In this document: in pieces, positions 49,181 to 62,429 of the stretch
Layout of the letters: the number at the start of each line of letters is the position of its first letter
Numbering within the stretch: the stretch's first letter is position 1
Assembly (NCBI GenBank): GCA_943735955.1
Contig: OX030962.1
Span: 3,383,239 to 3,447,238, forward strand
Length of the DNA stretch: 64,000 bases
Origin: Piscicola geometra
Taxonomy: Eukaryota; Annelida; Clitellata; Hirudinida; Piscicolidae
Reading direction: 5' to 3'
Position numbers and translations under genes: made by a program
The notes under the pieces: model-generated
Database searches by the model: none
What the model saw: the letters and a program-made list of their open reading frames with translations, nothing else
Told to the model about the DNA's origin: nothing

Positions 49181-49390
49181 TTAGTCGTCAAGGTCGCAGT
49201 CAATATTATAGAAAGTGTTGTTGTTGAGGGTATGAAACAAATTTTCGCTGTTAAACACGTTGTTTTTGTTGCGGTTAAAAGTGGTGTGTGTGTTTCTGTT
49301 GCGTGTCGGGTTGAAGTTGTTTCGGTCTTCTTGGGGGAGAGTGCTGCTTTTCACAAATCCTACCACAGGAATGACATCCGTGTGTTCTTT
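49181..49390 (-). CDS. Orphan 3'-terminal coding exon
   Basis: On the minus strand a pyrimidine-rich acceptor (ATTTTTATTCGTCAG) precedes a 69-codon open frame starting KEHTDVIPVVGFVKSSTLP and ending FYNIDCDLDD-stop. Composition is Asn/Thr-rich, and the G+C content is higher than its surroundings. The phase-0 acceptor and the stop suggest the last exon of a minus-strand gene. The only such gene upstream is the protocadherin (51.6-55.4 kb), so it may be an alternative cytoplasmic end, though the visible protocadherin donors are phase 1 or 2 and an extra exon would be needed. Unproven. Confidence 0.45.
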   Translation of the reverse strand, partial: KEHTDVIPVVGFVKSSTLPQEDRNNFNPTRNRNTHTTFNRNKNNVFNSENLFHTLNNNTFYNIDCDLDD

Positions 49391-50799
49391 CTGACGAATA
49401 AAAATATGTTATAGGCAATACGTAAAATAAGGCAATTCACCGAATGCCTAAAATGTAGACAATCTAGGGATTGCGTAAGTCGATCAGGTAATCGTTAAAA
49501 TAAATCGTTTCTTGAAATTTCGTTTTGGGTTATTGAAGCAAGTTAAAAATGAATGGAATTTATTTAAATAATTTGTTTAAAAGTACAATTTTATAGTTTG
49601 CTGCAAAAAGTTAAAGATGAATAGCATTTTATAATATACCCTAAAAAATCCACAGAATGACTGATTCTACACATCGCCTGTAACATATACTGTATATTTT
49701 AATGTATACTTTATACATAATGTTTGAAGGCGTACATCATCGATTTAACCTCGATGTCAACTCTTCTTCTCTTCTGCATATTTACTGGTGATTTAACGGA
49801 CTGCAAAGATTTTTTTGTAGGTTTTTTTTTCAAGTCATTTTTGACATGAATAGTTTGTAAAACTTGAATTCAATTTATTAAATATCACAATGAATTCTCT
49901 ATTTATCCTGTTTTAAGAAACTTTTTTTTTCTTTAAATTTTTATTTTTCAGATTTTAAAATTTAATCTTGTTCTAGAATAACCAGTTTTAAATTAAAAAA
50001 TTAAAAACAGTTGTCTCTGGAAAACAGACAAAAAGGTTTTTGAAATAAAAATATATATGAAACTACAAAGCAGAAAGGAAAGTAATGAAAGTTATTTAAA
50101 ATGTTGGAAAATTTCCAATTTTCGAAAGTATGTAAATCAATCTACTGTTCAATGTAAAATCCTTCTAGCCCTATCTTGTGTTTCAATCCCTTGAGGGTGG
50201 CCTTATAATTCAAACTCAAGCCATAATTGCTTACGATCACTTCAAATTTTGAATTATTTTTAGTACCTTTAGTCTTTCAACCACCCTTCTAACCTTCTAA
50301 CCTTATAATACCTAGCTTAATCCTCATTCTTTGAAATGTACCTTGAAATTAACACGTTGATGAAGTTTAACGTGCTAGTAAGAATTACGAATTTTTAATA
50401 GACTCGATAAAAAGCAAAATTGTATATTCCGTGAAAATTTCACGAAACATAACAAAACGCCTACTTATGATTTCAATATTTTATTATAACGCGTAACTCA
50501 ATTTTTTTAAATGTTGTTTGAAATGTTTTCTTAAATCTGTATACTACATATTTTTTCAGTTTTTTTATGTAACTTTTTCCAAATCTGGTAGGCATCTTTG
50601 CTAGATCTCATTACTGTTGTGGTTTAACTTTAAAAAAATATATATTTAGTTTTATCAAGGTATTTTTTTCCCAAAATTACTTAGTATTTCAGTTAATTTT
50701 GTTAATAATTTTTTTTTAGAACTTTACAATTGTCTCAATTTACGCTTAAAACTCCAATTCAACTATGAACAAGATGAAGCTGCTGTAGATGTGGGTAAA

Positions 50800-50965
50800 G
50801 AGATGCAAGCGTGACCATAACATTTTCCACCTTCCTGACCTTGCTTTCTAGGAAAGATCACTCAACACATTTTGTGTGTGAGGATTTCCTTGAAGCGTTT
50901 TTCACCAAGAGGATGATGCGGAGGCGAACTACACTGCCATTAGGATTCCAAGACTTTAAAAAAAG
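50800..50965 (+). pseudogene. Possible THAP-type zinc finger relic
   Basis: Split frames give RCKRDHNIFHLPDL, then RKDHSTHFVCEDFLEAFF and RRRTTLPLGFQDF. This loosely follows the THAP order C, F-x-x-P, S-x-x-C-x-x-H-F, P. A stop and frameshift lie between. The similarity is weak. Confidence 0.25.
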
Positions 50966-51547
50966 AAAAGAAAAAAGAATCAGGTAAAAAGAGCCTGAAA
51001 AACGACATGGAGATAGAACAGGCTGGAGTTTTTTAACTATACGAAAATGTCCTTCACACCATGTGAGATAAAAGTCTTGAGCCTCTATACCAAACGAACG
51101 ACGATGAACACAATGAGGCCAGGAGGAAGGTCGAAACAAAAGTAAAAAAGATAATTTCGTGAAGCTTTGCTGCTGGGCTGGGGGTGGTTGTAAGGTGAGA
51201 AAAGTTACACTGGGTAGTGAGGGTAGTCGTTATAATTCATTCACTATGATAATTTATTCATTTAGTTATTTTTATAATTTTTTGAGTCTTTTTATTGGTA
51301 CTTATAAATAGTTCAATTGGTATCATCATTCATAACTAAGTGGTTTTTAAGCTCGTTCGGGTTTACGCCACGTTAATATTACTAATTGCTGTATTTTTTT
51401 GTATTGACTTTTCATTTCAAACCTCCAAGCACTAATCAACTATTACTGCGATTTTCCAAACTGTGTTAGTTCATGTAGGTTAAAAAAAGTCATCCAATTT
51501 GTTGAATAACTAATAAATTTTTTGAAAAACAATTTTTTCATTAAATT

Positions 51548-51553
51548 TTTATT
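51548..51553 (-). terminator. Candidate poly(A) signal of the protocadherin
   Basis: AATAAA on the minus strand about 40 bases after the stop codon at 51590-51592. Unusually close to the stop, which would leave a very short 3' UTR. Confidence 0.35.
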
Positions 51554-51589
51554 TTTAAATTTAAATAAAATATTTTTCATTCAAATACT

Positions 51590-54500
51590 TTAAAATATGA
51601 ATTTTCCATCACCAACTTCTCTTATGGGAAGACCTTCAGTCAGGTCCATCTTGTGGCTGTAGCAATTCAGAGGCGACACGAGGCTTGAAGCTGGTTTTCC
51701 GTTTGGTAAGACTGACGTCATCACAACTTTTGATCCGTTATCGGTTGAAACTGTAGTGAAAGAACGTAGTATTATGATACTTGTTATAAAAGTATGAAAA
51801 GTTTTAAACCGTGATTTTTACCAGCCATCAAACGTACCAGCTCTATTCTTTTCTTCTTCCTGAACAACCTTTTCAGCTGTTTGTCTGCGTCTCAGTCCCA
51901 TCAGCCACACAAAAACTGTGCATACGCTGATAAGCACCAAAATTACTGCCAGTAATATTGCCAAAGCTACAGCCACGGATTCATCAGACAAAAATTCTTT
52001 AGCGCTTCTAAAGAGAAGAGCTTCTTGGGGATTGACGCTGTCACTGACGATCACTCTGAGATAGGAGAAGCTTGAAAGAGCTATTTTCCCGTGGTCTATC
52101 ACCTGAAGTTGTTATTGCTTCATGTGGTAGATGTTTTAATTTTTGTTAATTATAGTCAAGAATTAACTGCAAATATAACTTCTGGATGCTGTTAAAGTTC
52201 ACTAAAATACCTGAAGAAGGAGAATAAACTCATGAAATTCAATGTGGTCAAGTGGCTTGTCAACAAAAAGATTTCCATTCGCTTCATTCAATCCAAAGCA
52301 ATCGCCTTCGTTTCCCGTAACTAAGTAATACGACAGAGAAGCGTTATCTCCCTCATCAGCATCAGTAGCTTGAAGTTGTAGAAAGACGTGGCCGATCTGA
52401 GCTGTGTTTGAGAGAAGTAAAGAGTGGTTGTTGATGGGTACAACGAATAGCGGCTTATTGTCGTTTTCGTCGTTGACTTTCACCCGAACACTCACGTTTG
52501 ACACGTGTCTAAAGATGTTTGGAGGTTTGTAAACTTTTTTTAGTTAAGATCAAAATGGAATTGATTCAAAAATAGACAAAAAAAGTTCTGAATTTTTCTA
52601 AAAATTAAAGAGAATTTTTATAAAAACCTTGGGTGACCAAAACTTGATGACGCTATAACCAACAAATGATAACTAATGGTAGCTTCCCTGTCTAGCACAG
52701 AGAGAGTGGTGATGATACCGAGAGTTGAGTCTATATGAAACTTGTTACCAGCGTTGTGGTTTTTATGAATAGAAAATAAAAATGCGTTGTTGGGTGGTTG
52801 GTCTTTATCAAAAGCTTCTACTGTTCCTACTATACTTTTTTCCTTTGAATTTTCCATTACTTCAAAAAAATAATTACTTTCGGTGAAGATTGGTGCTTCG
52901 TCATTTTCATCCAAAACCTAATGGAAGTGTGAAATTATTTTTTAGAATGATTAATTTTAAAAGTGACGAAAGCGTGGAAAACTGCACCAACTTCGAGGGT
53001 AACGTTGGCAAAAGACGATGCAGCTGGAACGCCGTGATCCTTGGCTTTCACTAAGAACTCAAAACTTTCCACATTTTCTCTATCCAAACTGCCTTTCAAC
53101 GAAATGATACCATAGAGGGGATCTATTTCAAACAAACTACTGACATGACTACTCTGTATTGAGTACTCTACCCTCCCATTGTCACCAATGTCGTCGTCGA
53201 CGGCACTCACTGCCCCGATTCTAGACCCAGAAAAACTGTTTTCAGGTATTTTGAAATAATAATGCAGTTGGGAAAAATGAGGTTCATTGTCATTGTGGTC
53301 TAATACTGAAATGGTGAGTTGTGAAGAGGAGGTAAGGGGAATTGGAATACCACGATCCCTGCATGATATGAGAATGTCGTGTTCAATGGTTGTTTCTCGA
53401 TCAAATACGACATTTGCAGTAGTGAGAAGTTTGAATTCATTGGTGTAGAGTTGTTCTAAAAGAAAAAATTGTGATGACACGTGACAATCGGTCTGAGCAT
53501 GGATGCCACTGTCTGCGTCGCTGACACTTATATGAGCTACTGTCTGAACTGCTGTGGTGTTCTCATGAACAGTGAAGCGAGGCAGTTGAAAAGAGAGTGG
53601 TGGGATCATTGATGAGTGGTTGAAAGTCAAGAGAGGGCGAAGTTTGATGATCGGAGCATTATCATTGACATCCTCCACTTTCACTAATACTGAGGCAAAT
53701 GAGGTTAAAGATTCGTCACCACAATCAGTTGCCATTACAGAGAGAGAATACTTGTTGATGTTCTCAAAGTCTAAATGTCCAATCAATTTTATTTGTCCGC
53801 TTTTTTCTTCCACAGAAAACAAGTTTCCGTATTCCTTGAGTGAGTGGTCCGCCAGTCTGAAGTGGACTTCTCCATTCACGCCCTCGTCCAAATCGTATGC
53901 GTCTAGCTGTAGAGAAAACACCGCATGTTTGTAGATTTTGTAAAAACTTTTGCTTATGCTCAATTATTGTATTTTAGGAATAAATTCAGAACATTCAATT
54001 AATATTTAAACAAAATTGACTGAAACCTTACAATGTTACACTTTTACCACTAAACATGCCTTCAGAAGCACGGCTTCAAGCGGAGCATCTTCCTTGACGA
54101 CTGTAACCAGGATGCTTGAATGGTTGAAAACCGGAGTATTGTCATTAGCGTCGATGACGTGGACGTGGATTTCTATAGTGCCTGTTTTGCTAGGCAAACC
54201 ACCGTCTTCAGCACACAGAAAAACTCTGTGCCTCATCTGTTCTTCTCTATCTAGATGTGATCTGGCGTTGATATTGAGTGTTCATTGAAGCTGAATATAA
54301 AACTTGTTTTATTTAATACTTTCAAAAAAATCGCAATAGTTGTTAAATTATAAATAATTGTTGAAACATAAACAATAATTTTATTCCTAACTTAAGAATC
54401 ATCTTGAGCGACATCTGGTCAGAATCGTGTTTCAGATCGAAGAGCTGCGAAGAAGGCCACAGGAAGTAGCGAGTGACGCCGTTGGGAGGGCTATCAAGGT

Positions 54501-55443
54501 CAATGGCAGTGGGTAGTTCAATTGACGTGCCAGCATCTGCAGACTCTGAAAGATTGAAGGTCAAGTAGGAAGAAGGAAAGATGGGTACTTGATCGTTGAT
54601 GTCAGAGACTATTACTTGCACCTGTAGAGACAAAGTTGAGATATTGAAAAATCATTTTAAGTGACAATTTTATCAATAAAAGTTTAGTTTTAACATAACA
54701 AAAACTTTGAATAGGTTTTATAGCAGCAATTATTTTCACCGCAGTCTAGGTTGTACTCCTCCACACTAACCTTCATGTGCATAGGCCTCTTCTGCAGCGT
54801 GGCGATGATCGTCAGTGCAATCGAACAGTTCAACTTACCTGGACAAATTTCTTCCCTATCAAGCTGCTTTGTGGTGAAGAGACTGCCGGATATTTCTTCT
54901 AGGTGGAAGAATGAAATCTCTCGCTGGTGCCCTCCTTCCCACACACTCTGGCTCAGAAGCTGGAAACGCCCTGGAACAGTCGTGTTTTCTGAGTATAAGT
55001 CTTTGATATTGCCTGTGAAGAAAAGTGATACGGGAGTAATACTAAATTTTTATAAAGCAAGATTCTTATTAATAGCTGGAATTTTTGTTGTTATAAAAAT
55101 GAAAAATTAAAATAAACAGTTTTAGATTATTTTTCTTTATAACAAAAAACATATAGAAGCATTTATGGCTGTTTTTGAACAAGTGAAACAACGAAGAAAT
55201 AAAAAACTGAATTAAGAGCACACTTTTAAACCAAAATAACTACTTCAACATATTTTTATTCACTTAACTTTCCACAATAAAACTCTCAACACACCACTTT
55301 TAACAACACCCACCTATGGCGACATTAGCCTCAAGACCTTCTTCCACTCCGAAGCTTGGGGTACCACTGCACAGGGTTTGCAGACATCGCAGTAAAACCA
55401 ACGTAGCTACCAGAAAGAGAATATCTGGGTCCAAGACACGCAT
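51590..55443 (-). CDS. Protocadherin, seven cadherin repeats (delta-like)
   Basis: Calcium-dependent homophilic cell-adhesion receptor. Nine exons on the minus strand: 55443-55314, 55012-54771, 54621-54392, 54261-54060, 53906-52992, 52917-52628, 52508-52211, 52102-51838 and 51750-51590; phases agree and give about 910 residues. Exon 1 supplies the ATG and signal peptide (DILFLVATLVLLRCL). Seven repeats follow, with linker motifs DINDQVPIF, DANDNTPVF, DVNDNAPII, DHNDNEPHF, DENDEAPIF, DENDNKPLF, then a membrane-proximal repeat. LDREE or DRE motifs and DADEGDNA-type calcium sites recur. The TM helix VAVALAILLAVILVLISV is followed by WLMGLRRRQ and a short tail of about 75 residues ending DGKFIF. 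EC1 has the protocadherin start FGVEEGLEANVAIG. One intron appears to use a GC donor. The exon 4 acceptor (after CGCCAG) is the least certain junction. Confidence 0.9.
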
Positions 55444-56956
55444 GACTGGAAATTTTTTTGGCGGTCGTTTCAGTTCATAAAAGTTTTTGTGTCTTGTTCG
55501 TATGAATCAACTGATATGCTCCGACAATCTTTTTCTAGAAAATATTTTTTCAACGTTTAATCCGTTTCATACTTTATCAATTTTTTTATTTTTAATTATT
55601 TGTCTTTTCAGCCTTTATAATTGTTATACAATTTATATAGCTCCTTTAAATGTGTCCATTCATCGTTAAATATTTTTTACGCGACGTAATATCAGACTTA
55701 GGATTATACTCATCGCGTATGCTTCAATGCATGTAAGGTTCTCAGCAGAGTTCATCAGAAATCTTTATCGAATCTCACCATTTTTCTAGCAACGAAATCT
55801 AATTGCAACACAGAATAACAAGAACGCTCAATCGCTTTCTATTATTACTCTTCCATCTTTGTAGTTTTATGAAACCATAACTAGCCTAATGAAGTTGATT
55901 TTTGTGTAGAATTTTTTTGTCTTTGAATGAAAAGATGCCTTAAAAATGGATTGAAACATTGAAACATTTTATTAAATCTGTCAAATATAATAATTTATTT
56001 TATAACTGTTTAGTTTTAAAACACTAAAAACATATTTTTAATGTATAAAAATAGAGATATTATTTAACAATTGGCTATAACTGCCACCATAGTCATTTGA
56101 GTTTTCAAATGAAGATTAAAAATTATGTTCGAAAAAAAGAACGAAAAAAAATTATTTGTTCGATAAAACTGATCGATTTATCGAAAACATTGAAATGAGC
56201 AATGTAAATTGTGTTCCAGTGTTTTCATTTAATTATAGTGTTCTCAAATTTTAAATGTACTATGTTGGTTCAATACGAAGAAAGTAGAAACGCTATATAA
56301 AGGAATGCCTTATTTGCACTTTCCTTCCTCTTCAACACAGCCACAAATCTCTCAGAGGCCTTCTTCTCGATATAACATCATGTTAATGATATTTTACCTT
56401 ATGATAATATATTTTTAAAGAGATTTATTCAAGCTATTTCACTAAAAAACGACTGGCATCCTACTTTCATTATCTCTAGAAGTAATACCACAGTCACCAG
56501 CTTCCAGCACCTCAAACTACGCACCATCATCATAAAAATTACAACACTTACCATCACTCAATACAACCAACACCACTTTCATCCTAGAACCCCTACGCCA
56601 ATCGTAATCAGCAGAAGATATTGCCTCTGAGTGATGGCTTTAAAATAGCACGTGGAGCATTTAAATGCGACAGGCTGGCTTTAAACGGCTTTGCATGTCT
56701 CTATCCACGCCAATCAGCCCAAATCAACCCCACTTCCATCAACCATTTATCTTTTCTCTGTTTACCAGAGTAGGTGAAAAAGAAAATGGGAATGGTTGAG
56801 TTTCTATTAAAAAATAGTGGTTTATTTTTTCTACCGCAACTGGTAGGTTGGTATACATAATTTTTATGAATGGTATATCAGTTTTTAAGATTACTTAGTT
56901 TAATGATTATAATTAAGTGTCTATGATCAAGCTGATTATCCTATGTTTTTTTCAAT
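55444..56956. other. Protocadherin upstream region
   Basis: No further coding exon recognised. Promoter elements cannot be singled out. AT-rich, with a CA/CAC-rich patch around 56490-56590. Confidence 0.35.
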
Positions 56957-57600
56957 GCTGTTCCGTGATTAAATATCTTAATCAAAAGTTAATCGTGTTT
57001 TAACACAATATTTTTAGCCTACTTGAAATAAGTATAAAACAATATTTTAAAATGTTTTCTTACAAATTTAATAGAAACTATTGAATCTTTATCAGACTTT
57101 ATTAATAAAAGTAATCGACATTTAAAGAAAAAAATGAATCTATAAATATTCAAAAAATACAAATGTCGTACATTTTATTTGAGCCAGTTACTCAAGCAAA
57201 CAAGTTATTCTACAAGCTGAATAGACGTTCACATGGAACTGTACTTGTAGGAGATGACAAGTACTTTCTTGCCAGCTTCGCAACAGCCGGATATGTTCTT
57301 TCACGTTGTTGCCACCAAAAAAGAGAACACTTCTCTAAGAATATTTCAGATTCTGTTCTATAACGTTGAATTATTGACTTATTATCATTGAGGCATCTTC
57401 ATTTTCAGAATCTGAAGTAACTTAACTTCGTAGTCTCTTGTTTGGTGAATGCTGTATAGCTTTGAGGGTTTTCTTATTTTCTAATAGTTTCTTCAACTCT
57501 TACATTTTTTGTAGACATATAAAGTTTAAATCGGGGTCTAATGGTATAGAAATTCTTAAACATTGGATATTCTGATTAATCCTTCTATGCTTCAGTTTTG
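56957..57600 (-). mobile_element. hAT-family transposon remnant (copy 2)
   Basis: Left end GCTGTTCCGTGATTAAAT corresponds to GCTGTTCCACGATTAAAA of copy 1 (8095-9013). The inner blocks line up in the same order (GATGACAAGTACTTTC at about 57252-57267; GATATTCTGATTAATCCTTC at about 57565-57585). Coding remnants are on the minus strand. Right end truncated near 57600. Confidence 0.7.
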
Positions 57601-57830
57601 ATTTTATTGTTCTATTCAATAGTTAATAGTATTATAAACATTTATTTATTTATTTTTTTATAATAAATCATTTGACTTACCGTTGTACTTGACTCCCGCT
57701 CAGTGTTCTATTATTGGGAAAAAAAGCATTTAATCAAAAAAACTTCTCATTCTTTAAAGATTTTTAAATAGGATGTTTAAATTTGTTTTTTAAATTTACT
57801 TTTTTTTACTCAAATGCTTCATGAACAATA

Positions 57831-58829
57831 TAGGGGAGACCGGGGCAAGATGACATAGTTAACGATTTATGTCGTTTTTTTATTTTTTTAAAGATACAAA
57901 ACTTTTTTTTTATGAACTGTTAGAGCGTTCATTTGTTATACAAATATATTAACATTCACTTTTGAAAATAAATATAAATAAAGAATAATTTCATTTTTCT
58001 ACAACCCTACTAAATTGCCCGGTACTGAGGCAAGATGACAACACTGAATAAAGTCTTAAATTTTTATCTTCTGAACATTTTACATGGTTAAAAAAATCAT
58101 AAAAATGTTCTAACATTTTAAAAATATCAAATAAAATAAAATAAATTGTAATATCATGGAAATATGATGAAATTTAGAAATCCATAATTATCTATAATTC
58201 ACAGCATTAATTCTTTGCGTAAATTTTTTAATTTATAATAATTAACTTATTATTAAGCAGCACAAAAGCTCCAGTATCATGATTATATTTGTTTTCGAAA
58301 ATTCTGAAAAACAGGTCAGTTTAGTTAAAAATTATCGTTTTTATTGCCATGTATAAAGTCAACTCATTGACAACTATTAGTGTTAATCAGTAGTATTATA
58401 AATAAACTACTAATAAATATTTTTTCAAACAAAGTATGTTAACTATTTCTGCAGCAGAGATTATTTAAACGTACTTTTTAACGTTTTTTATAACGTTACC
58501 GCGGAAAACAACCAAAGCTTCACATGGGCCGCGAACCTGGGGGGGGGGGGGGGTGGAGTCCTGGGGTTCAGACTCCTCCACTTTTTGGTAGTGAAGGGGT
58601 CTACTTCAATGGTTTGGACCCCAGGACCCCGCCAAGATTTGCAGCAGATCGCCGCCCCTGTTCACAACTAAAACAAAAACAGTGATGTCAGCGTTTACGC
58701 ACTATTCTTTAACGAAAGGGAATTAGGAGAACTAGTATTTTTTGTTTCATACTCTTAACTAGTAAAAAACTGAAAATATAAGATATTCGTCTTCTTGCCC
58801 GGCTTGTCATCTTGCCCCGGTCTCCTCTA
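57831..58829. mobile_element. 1-kb TIR transposon (AGACCGGGGCAAGATGACA ends), non-autonomous
   Basis: Left end GGGGAGACCGGGGCAAGATG (57833 on) and right end, on the minus strand, GAGGAGACCGGGGCAAGATG are terminal inverted repeats of about 24 bases, each bordered by TA. An internal GGTACTGAGGCAAGATGACA at about 58019-58038 repeats the motif. The interior has no transposase frame and contains a G-run (58538-58553) with a partly palindromic GC-rich block to 58660. Confidence 0.8.
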
Positions 58830-60549
58830 TGAACTTTTTTCTATCCGTTTTTTTGAATATTTATTACAGGCACAAAACTGTAAATATATAAAATTTCAAC
58901 CCAAAACATTTTTAGTACAATCAAAGAATTTTGCGCTTGATGAAGCCTGAGATTTTAAATTGATAGCTTAACTAAGATTATTTCATTTTTTCTAGCAATG
59001 TCAAAATCAAATTGTGGGTTAGTGGTTAGTGGTTAGTTGATTTAGTTGTAAGAGTATTTTTAGGTTCGTTGGAATTTACGTTATTTCTACTTAACAGATT
59101 TCTGAACTCATCCCTTCAATTACACATTTTTGAAAACTGCATATGGATTTCATTTTGGTTGCCAACTAGATGATCAAGATGAAAGATGTGCACCGCATCT
59201 AGCGTACAATAGATGTTATGTAAAACTGACGCAATTTATAGATTCTAAAGAAAATACTGAGTTTGTCCTCTACTCACTTGTCTAGTGAAGCTTATTTCAT
59301 TTCACTAGTGGAACTCAATGATTTAGTTAGCCAGTTTTATTTTTCAAAACAGCAATCTAGAAAAAGGATATTAAGATTTCCCATTATATAAAATTACAGA
59401 AAAAACAATCTGCTGAAATAGTTCACACAAAAAATCTTATAAATATATGTTGTGGTATAGAAGTAATTTACCCTGGTTTACCAATTTTAGTTTTAATTAA
59501 ATATGTTTTATTCATGTTTTTTTGTGTTTTATTATGTTTTTTATGTCAGATATATTAAGAAATAAAATTACAACTTACAGAACACTTTCATCATGATATA
59601 TTCTAAATAGAGCAGCGTAATCAAAATAATTTTTTTTACACTAAGTTATTAGTTTTACAATTTTAATCATAAATAACTATGTTTTATTTATTGCTATTTG
59701 ATTTATATGTTTTGTTTTATATGAAAAATATAATAAGAAATAATATTAGAGTTTACAAAATATTTCATATCTATAAAAAAATTAAACATGTAGTAGAACA
59801 ATACTTTTGATGACGTATAAAAAAATGAAACGGGATGAGTAAAAAAGAATTAAATTTCTAGATTCAGAACACAAAATAATAGATGGAAAATCATCTATTT
59901 ATATTTCCTTTGCGAATTGTTAAAAATAATTTTTGGACCAGTGTAATTTAATAAACTAAATAGATTTAGTATAGTTTGTCATTTCAACTAAATCTGAACC
60001 ATTTTCACACCATAATTTGTTTTCAAAGCACCAAGGCACCAGCGAATGAGTGATGGATGGGTCCATGACTTGAATGAGTGAAAACTTGAAAAAGATTCTA
60101 AGAAATATGCCATTCACCTAATAGATACTCACAAATGATAGACCCAGATCTTTTAAATACCGTTTTCAACTATCTTTTTCCTCTCGTTATGACAGTGATA
60201 GAAAATTTAAGAGATCGTGAATGAACGAATTATTCCGAATGGCTTAACTCGATTCAAATCCTTTCAATGAATAAATCTCTAGCTTTTAAAAAAAATGAAG
60301 ATTATGATTGATTATGCGCAAGAAAAGTACCTTTTTTTAATCTAAGGGCAAACGTACGCATACAAACATAAATATAAAAAAGTGAATCACAAATAAACTG
60401 TCAAAGTTATTCAAGGTTCAAAAACAAGAGGGAGTTAAGTACAAGAGCGTCGTGTCATTCATCTTGTTCAATTAAGTGGCTTCCTTCAACATAATACATT
60501 ACTGAAAAATTCATAAGAGAGAAGAGAGATAAAAACTGGTGAACGGAAT
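58830..60549. other. Gene-free spacer
   Basis: AT-rich; nothing recognised. Confidence 0.4.
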
Positions 60550-60695
60550 GCCGAGTGTGTAACAATCGTTAACCAATGGTTCGAATGCAACCGGTGCCCT
60601 AGTAGCCCATAGGCGTGAATTGAAATATTTGCATTATGAGTGGCCTAGAAGTCCATTCGAGTTATACGCTACTATGCTAGTGATTGCCATTATAA
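60550..60695 (+). mobile_element. SINE copy, family B (2 of 2)
   Basis: Shares TGCCCTAGTAGCCCATAG (60595-60612), a GTGGCCTAGAAGTCCATTCG block and a TATACGCTA..ATGCTAGTGATTGCCATTAT tail with the 16868-16995 copy. A GGTTCGAAT B-box-like sequence lies at 60578-60586. Confidence 0.6.
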
Positions 60696-61895
60696 AAGTT
60701 AAAAAGCAAACCGTGCAAAATTATTTCCAAATCTATATTTTTTCAAGAAAAATATTCAGCCGACATTCTAGTGTTATGTTAATTCGGAATTGAGCACAGG
60801 CTTTGAAGACCTAAATCAATTTGGAACCTGCAAAGGCAATATCCGACTATATACTATTCACAGGAGGATCCCATTCACCGTTCATTCTCAATTCACATTG
60901 CATTTCCCATTTAACCCACTTTACACATTCCTCGTCTTTTTTCAACTAGCAAGATGAAATTAACTATACTTAACTATTTTTTTAAATATCAAACAACTGA
61001 TATATTCTCGTGTGTGTTTATAAAAACATAAAAACAACAAGTGTGAAAGCATTTAAAAATACTAAAAAAAGAAATAGTGGGGTTGTAAAAGTTGCATAAA
61101 TAGGTTGACTTAGTTAGTTGGAGTAAGGCACGCGGTTAAAAGGTGATGTACGAAGAATAATTGTTCAGTTACGAGTTATTTAGAGCAAAGTGACATTAGA
61201 AGGAAGGTATTACAAAGCCAAGATCAGCAAAAAAAGAAGTTTGAAGAATAACACAATCAATTATCGCATGCTATTATGCGCTTCTAAATGCACAGTGGAA
61301 GCTGAAGCCAAGGCTTTGACCATTCTAAAGTTTAAAAAAAAACATTACTGAACTTTCTTAAAAACTTTAGAAAAATAGGGGGAAAAAGCGTAATTTTCTT
61401 AGAAAATTGATCTGTTAGGTTGAAAATTTTATAACTATATTTCATTTAAATAAACAAATAAATAGTTAATTATTTATCATTAAGTTTAGTACAGCTCTAT
61501 TAGGCGAAATAGAATTCTCTTATAAATTGAGGGAAAATATCTTAACTCCACTTTTACGTCTTATTACTATTTTTAAAGGAGCCTCAATACTTTCTCAGCG
61601 TGGAAAAATTAATTATTTAAATTTATTTAAATTTATTTAAAAAATTGGATTGTTTTATTATAAGAAAAAGTCAAGAAACAAACTCTATTCAATTTGACAA
61701 ACCCGACGATAGCCAACTACGTGACCATGGACCTAACAGAGAAAAAAGTATTGCTTCTACTTCTACGTCTACATCTACCACCGATAAGCGATGAGTTAAT
61801 TGTACCACGACTAATGATTCGGCGTGAAAAATGGACGCTTCAAAAAAATTATATTACCAAAATGTTCTGAAAATATTCAAAATAGATCTTTCAAA
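60696..61895. other. Gene-free spacer
   Basis: Nothing recognised beyond short AT repeats near 61615-61640. Confidence 0.35.
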
Positions 61896-62110
61896 TCAGA
61901 GTAGTAACAGCATTTTAAATGGTTGAAGTATTCTCAGTACTTGGACGCGGAAATTTGTTATCTATGTCGGCAGTTTCCTTCATTCTGTGAAGAAGACAGA
62001 TATTCAAAAATAAGGTTCAAAATGGGAAAGCAGCATTGGATAAAAAAAGGGTTTTACAAACATGGGTTTTCTTAAACTCATGAGCACTGCAGGTTATGTT
62101 ATTGTGGTTG
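61896..62110 (+). pseudogene. hAT transposase N-terminal (TTF-type zinc finger) relic
   Basis: A frame reads FKWLKYSQYLDAEICYLCRQ then, after a break, KKGFYKHGF, resembling the W-L-x-Y-S...D-A-x-C-x-x-C-R-x-F and G-F-x-x-W-K blocks that open many hAT-type transposases and ZMYM/ZBED relatives. No downstream catalytic part was found. Confidence 0.4.
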
Positions 62111-62429
62111 GAAAGAAAAATTAGAGTTGATTGCCATATTGGCAGCGTCTTGAACCATCTGATAAATTCGTAAAATAAACGGTTTGAGTATCTTATTTCA
62201 CAATTTTAACGTCAAATAATAAAAAACTATTAATAATTTAAATGTATTTTTAATTTTTTCGTTTCCAGTCTGTTGAAGAATGGCCGCACTGACCAGGTTA
62301 AGCTGCAATAACACAGAAGAATTTAGCCACAGCAGCAACAGTTTCCGTCTTAGAAAAAAAACTTAAAGCTTATCATCAACACCAGTGACTTTTTCTGCAT
62401 CTGCAGTCACACCCTCAACACCAGTTTCA

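Larger units (their letters stand above)
49391..51589. other. Spacer between orphan exon and protocadherin
   Basis: AT-rich. Contains a possible THAP-domain relic (see 50800-50965). The protocadherin 3' UTR must occupy the right end. Confidence 0.35.
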
